Origin: Posidonia oceanica
Taxonomy: Eukaryota > Streptophyta > Magnoliopsida > Alismatales > Posidoniaceae
DNA length: 64,000 nt
Reading direction: 5' to 3'
NCBI GenBank assembly: GCA_037176725.1
Contig: JAZBRS010000011.1
Location: 3,720,001-3,784,000, forward strand
Part shown: positions 46,019 through 55,600 of the stretch, piece by piece
How the letters are laid out: every line of letters starts with the position of its first letter
Position numbering within the stretch: position 1 is the first letter of the stretch
The notes under the pieces: model-generated
Databases searched by the model: none
What the model was told of the DNA's origin: nothing
Seen by the model: only the letters and a program-made list of their open reading frames with translations
Position numbers and translations under genes: made by a program

Positions 46019-48185
46019 ACATTGTCTGCCCTTGCAATGACTTTCTTTCGGATGAAATACTATGATGAAAAGAACTGGCCTTTCCATAAACCAAATAGAA
46101 ATGAAGATACATTTAGCTAGCATGGTTACCATGGAGGCCATGCTGACGTCTATGAACCCATGGGTGATAATTTATACTATTATGATGTTAACTCATTATA
46201 TCCATTTATTATGAAGAATTATCCTGTGCCTGGTGGTATACCTAAATGACATGGGGATTTGGAAGGAAAGAAGTTGGGATAACTCGTTTGGATTCATTGA
46301 GGCATAGGTGGTCTGTCCTCATGGTAGTAGACCTTTCTTGCCATATAAGGATACTGATACTACTTTAATCTTCCCAACTGGTAAATTTGTAGGTATATAT
46401 TATAGCGAAGAATTGATTTATGCACGTGATTTGGGTTATGTCTCATCCCTCTGTGAGAGCAGACAAGAAGCTAAGAAAGCAGGTGATGAAGCTTTGTCTT
46501 ATGTGTATAAGATACTCATTAACTCCCTCTAAGGTAGATTTGCGATCAATCCAGAATGCACTATCAGCAAGCTTTGCACAAAAGAGAGATACAATTTATT
46601 GTTGGAGAAGGAGAATTTTACATATACTCACCAGTTAACTGATGATAACTATATTGTGATGGAAGCAAACGTGAAACTATATGAATACACATATTAATTA
46701 TATTGATTAACATGTCAATTAAAGCTATAACATAAGATCCAGGAAACACCATGAATAACCAATGCATGCAATAGTAACAAAATAGAGAAACAAAGTTAGA
46801 ACTTATCTGATCGAGTCGTTTCGAAGGACTTGCCTTAGAGAAAACAATGACTCACAACCGGTACACAGGGTTTCCACGCTTTTCCTCCCAGGATAAAACG
46901 ATCACAGTAGGTAAAAAACGTATCAAGTTCCCATCTACACGTCGATCACACCTCAGTTGCCCTTAAAGACTCAAATAACACAGCAATCAGAGGAGAGGGA
47001 TGCAAAATCGTCAATTCATTTCAAGAGAATACAGAGTACGAGAGCGGAGACCGAAAAGGAAAGAACGAGAGAGAGGAAGTCCTCTCTCAAACCATTCCTA
47101 CTCTTGGCCCATATAACCGTTCCCACGATTCGGATGATTTCCACGCAGTTAGAAAACACCTATTGAAGGATGCAGTTTGGCAGGCAGATCTTAACTAATT
47201 AAGGTAAAACCTCAAATAACCTTGATTAGCTATTGTAATTTTGTGCAAAAAGTACTTGGAGACCGCAAACCATTTCTCAAGCTCGAAAGCCCGAAGCCCA
47301 AGCCCAACCTGGCTCGACGTGCGTGCGCGTGTGGTTATTCTTGTCCAAGCTCTTGTGAACAATTGTTCTAGAGCTCCTTGGAAACAAGGGCATCCAAGTT
47401 TTTACAATTCACGAATGTAGGACTTTAACTATCCTCTAAAATATTCTCTCCATTAGACTTATACTTTTGGACTTATTACTAAACATTTAATCTTTATTAA
47501 CAAAGGCAATGTAATGGACTTAATATAAGTATTATTTAATCAAGTATCATGGGCTCAATTAAGTCTAACTTAAACCCGATTAATTAAATGTTCAACATGT
47601 TATCTGTTATATTACAAATAGAAAAGTAGAGGATCAAGAATGGAAACCTCCTAGGGTATCAGCTGTTCAATTGTCAGTTGCTATTACTACTTGTTCTCGT
47701 ATTCGTATGTACAAATACATTTCCAGGGAGGATTGTTACTACACCAATACAGACTCAGCAGTTCTAGGAAGTCCTCTTCCACAAGAAGAAATCTCTTCCA
47801 CGGATTTGGGTAAGTTAAAGCTAGAGTTTAAAGTTAAGAAAGGATTCTTCTTAGTTCATAAGAGCTATATGTTAGTGAAGATGAGAGAAATATAAAGTAA
47901 AGCACAAAGGCCCAGCTAAAGTGTAGGTAACATCCGAATGGTTAGAGCAGCAAATTAGCAGATCTTTGTAGAACGGAAGAGTTCACCACTGAAGCAAGTT
48001 TCAGAATTGATTGGAGGAAACTACAAATTAACAAGAAGGAATTGTCGATCAACCTGGGGATGCCTGCAAGTAGCAAAAGAGAAAGGGTATATAATGATAT
48101 GAATACGAATATCTGGATAGATACAAAACCTAAAGAAATTCTAGACTTAGCAGGTCAAGAGGCTACTATTGAGAAGATTGATAGG
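46019..48185 (+). pseudogene. Family B DNA polymerase, mitochondrial linear-plasmid type
   Basis: Relic of a protein-primed family B DNA polymerase such as those of plant mitochondrial linear plasmids. Motif A reads [12 protein letters not shown] (Asp-to-Pro 46184-46204). Motif B region reads YKILINSL-stop-GRF (46506-46538), the conserved Tyr now a stop. Motif C is YTNTDS (47740-47757), the first catalytic Asp changed to Asn. Downstream, GKLKLEFKVKKGFFL and NIWIDTKPKEILDLAGQ match the C-terminal part of these enzymes as I know them. The exonuclease domain is missing; the sequence starts where LTR X ends. Several stops and frameshifts occur, and a solo LTR splits it between motifs B and C. Non-functional. 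Confidence 0.87.
46713..47597 (-). mobile_element. Probable solo copia-type LTR inside the DNA polymerase relic
   Basis: About 885 bp of unrelated DNA splits the polymerase reading frame, which resumes in register on the other side. On the minus strand it starts TGTTGAACATTTAATTAATC and ends TTTAATTGACA. A 7-bp direct repeat AACATGT marks both edges (46709-46715 and 47594-47600). A CT-rich stretch and TG...CA ends suggest a copia LTR. Exact ends are ambiguous by a few bases because the repeat overlaps the termini. Confidence 0.6.
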
Positions 48186-48527
48186 CTTCGAGCTGGAAAG
48201 GAGGGTTGGGTCACTGCGACGAGATCGATCAATTTCTATCATCGATCCACAGCGTGGTGGGGACTGACCCTCCTCTCCTCCCCTCCCCTGCCCGGAGCAC
48301 CCTAAGAAGCTGACCCCTCTTATAGATATTAGTCTCCATCTAATTGTTAGGAGTGTACACAGTACCGATTCATTTTCTGTAGCTCTGCCCGAAATTTCCA
48401 CCACTTTCCCTCATGAACGTTCTCATTATATGACCACATATACCTATCACCTTTCTCACCTTGTTGATTATCGCACACACCCTGCACGTATGTGTTGTAA
48501 TATTTTACTAGATCAGCTATATTTTTC
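48186..48527. other. Spacer between convergent polymerase relics
   Basis: No recognised domain. It includes a C-rich run (48268-48300) and short open frames. It separates the 3' ends of the DNA polymerase and RNA polymerase pseudogenes. Confidence 0.5.
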
Positions 48528-49305
48528 TCACATTTTCATTGCTTCTGCTTTTAACCCCTCAGACACAAGTGATCTCATAATATTTGTCAGATGGTCACTA
48601 GGAATAGGATCTTTAACCCAGTGATGGTAAAACGGACTGGAGTACTCCTTCAACTTCTCTACAGGAATGTTATGTTCAATTATACACTTATAATTAGAGA
48701 GATCCATGTAGAACGGGTATTTTGGTTGAATCAGATTTATATTAATAAAGTCATTTATTATTTGAAATGGAGCCCCCATATCAATAAACACCTTTGTATA
48801 AATCTCAGGTACTCTTCTGACTTCATGAATTGTTATGAAATTGTCATGTACTGTATAGATGGGAACCCTTTCCTTCAATAATTGTTCCACTACTTTCATT
48901 GCCATGAATGCATCCTTCTGATGAATGAAGTTAGCACAGGCAACTTTTTCTTTCTTTTTTTTTCTCTTTTTTTTTTAAAGGATCACAGGCAGCTATTTGA
49001 CTCTTTCTTCTATCCCTCGTCAGAGTAGCAACTCTGAGAGTAAGCCTGCATCTCTTCCTGCCAAGCTTTTCATAAACCTGGATTTGTTCTAGGATGGTTG
49101 ACATATAATCCTGCACAGTTGTGAAATAGGGTATACTATAGTAAACAGCTCTATCCAATGCAGAACAAAACCAACCAATGATGCTCAGCAGTCTCATCAA
49201 ATTGACTATGTTAGGATATTTCTGGTTCCAAAATGTCAGGGCCAGTTTACCAAGGCAGACTGTATCAGCTCTGTTTAGCAATTTACCATATTTATCCATT
49301 AGATC
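48528..49305 (-). pseudogene. Phage-type single-subunit RNA polymerase, mitochondrial-plasmid type
   Basis: C-terminal portion of a T7-like RNA polymerase on the minus strand. TFWNQKYPNIVNLM, IIGWFCSALDRAVYYSIPYF, TTVQDYM and LTLRVATLTRDRRKSQIA (49245-48995) match the fingers/palm region of plasmid RNA polymerases as I know them. NFIHQKDAF-AMKVV follows, then VYTVHDNFIT with the catalytic palm VHD (48843-48851). It ends at a TAA at 48528. The N-terminal half is missing. A T-rich insertion at 48945-48983 breaks the frame. It converges on the DNA polymerase relic and lies 258 bp past the stop codon of DNA polymerase lambda. Confidence 0.85.
48935..48993 (-). mobile_element. Poly(A) insertion with 10-bp flanking repeat
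   Basis: On the minus strand an A-rich run of about 39 bp (48945-48983) is flanked by GCTGCCTGTG and GTTGCCTGTG (9 of 10 identical). This looks like a target duplication around a bare poly(A) tail. Removing one repeat and the A-run restores the expected polymerase alignment at this point. Confidence 0.5.
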
Positions 49306-49562
49306 CACAATCGTACTGATCAGTGGAATGAGTAATAATTGGAAGGAAATAACCACCCGTAACAAGCTTGATAACAAATCATATTTTACAACAAAAGATT
49401 GGGGTAACAAAAAAAGAAGGTTGTTTTTCTGACCTTGCAACTACTCAACGACAAGAAAAGAGTGTTTGGGAGACACTTCTGGCAAGACACATGTAGCATT
49501 CAACCGAAAATGCAGTACTAGTATACTATACACATGCTAACCACTAAAAGACACGAAATCCA

Positions 49563-49658
49563 TCACAAGTTCCTCTCATGCGGTTCAAGCCAAGGGTATC
49601 CGAGCACATCAAATACTTCCTTCTCGGTCATGCAGCTGAAGCTGGGTGACTTCGCGCT
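49563..49658 (-). CDS. POLL: DNA polymerase lambda terminal exon
   Basis: 96 bp, 31 codons plus stop. Starts SAKSPSF after acceptor TTTTTTTTCAG and ends WLEPHERNL-stop. Confidence 0.9.
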   Translation of the reverse strand, partial: SAKSPSFSCMTEKEVFDVLGYPWLEPHERNL

Positions 49659-52600
49659 CTGAAAAAAAATGAAACATGTTAGGAAAGCGTGATTCACATA
49701 ATGTCATGATGAAATCAGTAGCATTACCCACTTCCCTCCAGATGTCTGTGTAGCAAAATACAGCCCTGTATCAACGAGCCTATAGCCTTTGGATTCTGCC
49801 AATAACCTCAACCTAAAACCATGTAATGTAGATGGTTAAGTGCTATGACAAAATGTAAAAACAATGAGCAGAAAAAAGGTAAATTCCAAAGAAGTTTCCC
49901 ATTTGAACATCAAGCTAAGCTAACAAATAAAACTTAATATCCCAATTCTTATGAAGTTTCAAAAAAGAGTTTTTTTTTTCCCAATGTTGGTGATAAAAAA
50001 CAGTAGAAAGTCGAAATCTTGGCCTTCAGTGTGTTGCTATGAAGATATAATGTTACAATGGAAAAACTATAGAAGATATAACAGCACATTATCCAAGATA
50101 ACAGATAAAAACCTGTTGATGTTTGCTGTGGCACCCATTAATTTTTACTTTCAGCAAGCAAGGGAATAACTGTTTCAACTTCCTGATATCACTATGCTTT
50201 ATGAAGTGAGGTACCTTATTTTGGTTGTAGCTATAGAGGACACACTTCATTGGTCATAATTGAACTCAGGGACCTTATTTGTATTACAGTTAGAGAGGAC
50301 AAACTTCATTGAAAGAGGTGGTAGAGTACCTTCACTGACCATGCAGTGGGATTTTAATCAGACACAAGGCTGCAGGATGGTTTCAACAGATGTGCACCTC
50401 ACATTTCTCAAGGCAAAATGGCTCATAGGAACACCACAGTTTGTAGATTAAGAAGATCAAATTGACAACTTACAAAATGGTGTATCCATTCCTCCTCTTT
50501 CTTCTTTTGGTGTTTTGCCTCTTCTACATTCTAGCTATCTTGGTAGAGTGGTTGTAACTTAATGCAAGTGTTTTTTGCCACTATAGTGTACACAGATATA
50601 ATGCTAACTTGGTTACTATGACAACTGCCACCACAGAAGTCAAATATGTGATCGAATTGGTGTGATTGCACAACCCCAGTCCAATGTCACCGGTACAATT
50701 GGCAAAGTAAAAATGATGATTGTCAAGCTTTCATAGATTGGAGTTAAATCATCAGAGTATTGCACCCATGAGATGCCAATCCTTTTACAAAAGAAACAGG
50801 ATGGGCCCATGAGGATGTACATGGATAATTGGCTATTCAACAAAGCGGTGCAATATGGATTTAGATATTCACAGATTCTTATCCGGAATTTTAAGAATAA
50901 GGATGTTTTATTTTATATATCCAACCGGATAGAGATATGAATATGGACAATGATTCATAAATTTTTTTAAATACAAATACGAACTTGGATGTTGCTATAA
51001 TTTCCAAACATGAATATGGATATTCAGATTTTTAATTTATTAGTATTCTATAAAAAGATGTATTACAAGTGATTTAAAACACATGACTTCTCCTCAAATA
51101 AAGTCCTTAACTGCTGCACTAATGACATATGCATGTTAGAAAAATACATCTCAAATATTTATTATGTTATTATTAAAACTTATTGTCATAATATAAAATT
51201 TAAAAATATTACTAACAAATATTAATAATTAGAATAAATAATAATTATTAAAAATATTAATGAATTTATTTGAAAGTTAAAAAGCATATCAATAATTGAT
51301 TTTCTATTCCTCACATATTCACTTGACATTATTATTTTTTTTATCCATATTTCATCTTGTATATGAAAATCAATTATCATATCAGGAACATATCTACATT
51401 GTACATGAATATGATAAAGGACATATCCACTCTACATTGGCTCCATTTGCACACTACTTGTGGTCATTGTAGATCTATTTGTTAAGAGACATGATTATGT
51501 TAATATTTTGTCAAGTTATATATATATTGTAGATCCGTAATTTATGAATTATTAAACTAACATCAGGTCTACAATTGTACTAGACTCCATTAATATTCAC
51601 TTTTTACATATCCCAATTTCATCCATGTCCACTTTCATTTGTATTCGACATTCGAATATCCGAAAAATATTCTTATTCAGATATGATATGGTTTTCAATT
51701 TTCATAACTGATATATCCAATCCATATTAGACCCTTTTACACTCATGATTGCAGTGGGAAACAATTAACCAGTTGTAAACATGGACCACTCGTTCAATCT
51801 TTTGGGAAAATGTGTTACTTTTCCAAGAAGTCCGTAAGGTCAAGGTCCTATCAAGTCTCAAATGATGAGAATGAAGATCTAAAGATAGCCTAAGTAGTTA
51901 CACTTTATTTATGTTGTAATGCCATTTGGGCCTAACCTTAACCCCAATCAACATTTTGCAACTAAATGAACGTCCATTCCAAGTAACTGAGTATCACAAC
52001 TGAAATGTTAAATCCTAGACAAAGGCAACACAGCAAAGCACTCATGGAGTAAGAGAAAAGATCTTCATATCAGGACGTAGTCGTTGCAGTGGAACCTCCC
52101 CCCGAAACGGAGTAGACGACATACAGTTAATGAGATAAGAGGCAGTGAGGATTGCATCAGACCACAAGTACTTGGGAACATGCATCTCCAGCATGATGGA
52201 GTAAGCTACATCAAGGATATGTCGATGTTTACGCTCAGCAACACCATTTTGCTGAGATGTATGTGGACAAGAAGTTTGATGTATAACACCTAGAGATTCA
52301 CAATAACTTTGAAGATTCATTTGAGTAAATTCTAAAGCATTATCGGTGCAAAGAACTTTGAAAGTAATAGAATAATGATTCATTATCTCAGGAAGAAAAT
52401 TTTGACAGTATCAAGGACACTGACTCTATCTTTCAACAAATAAACCCATGAAATACGAGAGAAATCATCAATAAACAAAAGATAATATCTATAACCAGAC
52501 ACAAAGTGTTCTGGCAGGATCCCAAATATCAAAATGAATTAATTCAAAAGGATTCTGACTGCGAACAAGATAAAGACTACGAAAGGTAGCACAATGGTGT

Positions 52601-55600
52601 TTATCCAACTCATAAGACTCACAATCAAAGAAAGAAACAGATATCCAAGGAAGTGCCTGCTGCAATTTCCGATAAGACGGATGATCCAAGCAACGATGCC
52701 AGATGAGTGACGATTCTACTGTGGAAGCCAATGACGCAAGTCCCCTAGGTAATTCATCTTTAACCAGCAAGTAGACACCTTGTCCACGCTCACGTCCCAA
52801 ACCAATCATCTTCCCTGTCTACAGGTCCTAAAAGGTACAATGAAAAGGGAAGAAGGTTACATAACAAAGTAGTTGTTTGATAATGGCACTAATGGACAAA
52901 AGATTAACTGAAAATTCTAAGACATAGAGGACTTTGTCTAATGTTAACTGTGACATAGCACGAATAGTGCCTTGTCCAGAAACACGACAAGTCCTACCAT
53001 CAACAATAAAAACCGATATAATATCTGATAATTGGGATATACGGGAATAAAGATCAATAGTACCTGTCATGTGGGATGATGCTCCTGAGTCTATAATCCA
53101 AGAACTGCCCCCTAGAGGCTAAAAAAGTAGAGGTACCTGAGATAGATGCAGTAGTATGTGATGCGATAACAGTAGAAGACTAGCACTCTCGAAACTGAAG
53201 GAACTAAGTATACTCATCCTGAGAGAGTGTCATTGACGAAGTACTAGTAGTGGGAGTATCAGCAGGTGAAATACTCTATGTCTTAGTGAGGACATGTGCC
53301 CAATCTAGTCTCCTAAACTTCTCCCAACAGCGGTCTGATCTAGGGTTAGTACGACCACAGTGCTCACATGGAAGGCGGCCTCGACCATTTGTACGTCCAC
53401 GTCGTCCTCCTCCTCGACCTAAACTACGACCACGACAACAAGTAGCAGCCATGGCAAAGTAATCTGAAGTGGAAGTGGGACTACCGGTGGAGATGCGTAG
53501 AACTCGAGAGAAGGTGGTCTCAAGACTGGGAACGGAATCCGCACCAAGAATCTGGCCTTAAACCTAAGATGAGAGTTCCGAAGTTAGACCAGAAAGGTAA
53601 ACTACAACAGCTAGCTCCTCACGATATCGACGCATAATAATAACATCAGATGTTAGCTGTCAGCGGCTGATATATATCGAGCTCATCCAGAAGAGCCTGA
53701 AAAGTAGCAAAATGGTAACTGAACTGTTTCCCATCCTCAGTGTGAGGATGTGCTCATATATCTCAAAAACACGTGAGATATTCTCTCATAGCCATACATC
53801 TATTTCAAAGTGTCCCAGATTTTCTTAGTAAGTCGTAGAATCATCACACCCCAAGCAACACTTGGTTCCATACTATTCACCATCTAGGAGACAATTGCTA
53901 AGTCATCGGCATACCAGTCCTCATAGATATTGTCTTTCGTGTCAGAAGGCGACTGTGTAAGATGCCTGATCTTGCGGTGTGCAGCAAGAAAGGTCTCAAA
54001 ATTTTGTGCCCATAGCAAGTAGTTTTTCTCATTTAGTTTTTCCAAGGTCCAACTAAGGTTTTTAATGAGCGATTCCCTGGAAGCCATGACAATTCACAAG
54101 GAACAAATCAGTTAGTCTAGAGTCAAAAAAGAGGATTCACAATGCAAAAATAGCCCCAAAGAGGTTGTGAAGCGATCTAAGACACCCCAAGAGATAGTAG
54201 AACAGGTGGACAACAAGAAACCACCTTTAGTAGTAGTAGTATAGAGTGTACACAGTCCTTTTCATGGACTGCTCAGCAGTAGTAGCCACCGACTAGGTTG
54301 TCAATGGTAGGGAGATGGATAACCAGCGGAATGGTGGTTGCAGAGGAGTAGAGCAGCCCTAAACGAACCACTGGACAGGCCTTACGGCCTATTTGAGGGT
54401 GCCAGAATGGCCTGAAGGAGTCGCTGACGGTTGTGGAAAGGCATGCTGGCCTAACGCCAGTGGAGGAGGGGCCTGAAGGCCCTGGCGGCGAGGGAGGAGG
54501 GGTCTGTGGACCCTGGCGGCGGCGGCGGGAGGGTCTGTGGACCCTGACGGCACCGGCGGGAGGGTCTGTAGACCCTGGCCGTGGCTACGAGAGGGTCTGT
54601 GGACCTGGCAGCGGCGGGAGAAGCTCCGGAGGATCTAGTCGGCCCCGGAACAATGGCAGGAAGGCCTGGTCGGCAGCAGAAAGACTGTCGGAGGTGGCCG
54701 ACGGCTGAGGAAACCCTAGGGTTTCCCTGTGCTTTAGTACCATGTAGAATGAGAGAGAGATAATGGATATTTAAGTTATTGATCAATAAGTTACATATAT
54801 ATAGAGCTGGATATAAACGGATATCCAATTACCCAATTACAGACTAACCTATAACACTACAATAAGTCTAATAAGGAGAAAGAAGAAGATGTAAACTCGC
54901 TAGAGAACTCCACAAAGATAGCTGGAAAAGCCGCTAGAGGAGGAGGAAAAGGTTGCTGACGCTTCAAAGATGGCCGAAGGGAGAGGGGGAGGAAGGTGAA
55001 CTCGAATTCTGTTCTTATTTCTACTACATCATTGAACTTCTTCTCTAAAAGTGGCTTCCTTACTTGATGGAAGGAAGGTGGCCGATATCCTCATGCATAG
55101 CGTCCAATGGCCTCACAAAGTACTTCAATCGCCAACTTGTTAACCGTGTTGAAAGACAATCCACACTCATATAGGGCATCAGCAAAGAATTCATCAACCC
55201 ACTCTTTTTCTTTCTTCTTGAAGTGGTCCTCAACTACTGTTTGTTGTTTGTCTTTTCGTTGCCTCCTTTCGTTAACAAATGTGCGAATATTTTCCCTACA
55301 CAACACATCAAGAGGACCCACTTTCTTCCCAGTTGGGACAGTTGGCTTTGTAGTTCCACTACTTGAAGATGCAATTACTTTCTTTGATTGATGTGTAGTG
55401 GTAGACTCATTAGGCATGGTGTTGCTTGCGTTAATTTCATCTCCGTCTAATGTAGTAGTACCAAAATGTAAACTGTGGCTTCCTCTTTTTTCCTCTATTG
55501 AACCACTTCAATATCTCATCTACAATGACTTTTGTTGTCTTGGGACATTTACTAACATCAGGGTAACCTCCAATCAAATGCTCCTTCAATCTTTTGATAC

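Noticed and set aside
50640..50843. Minus-strand ORF containing YSDDL, resembling an RT YxDD box
   Set aside because: No other RT motif around it; the plus strand reads as a Ty3 RT start, so the match is probably coincidence.
54433..54828. ORFs of 91 and 125 codons on opposite strands
   Set aside because: Produced by GC-rich leader repeats of the copia element.
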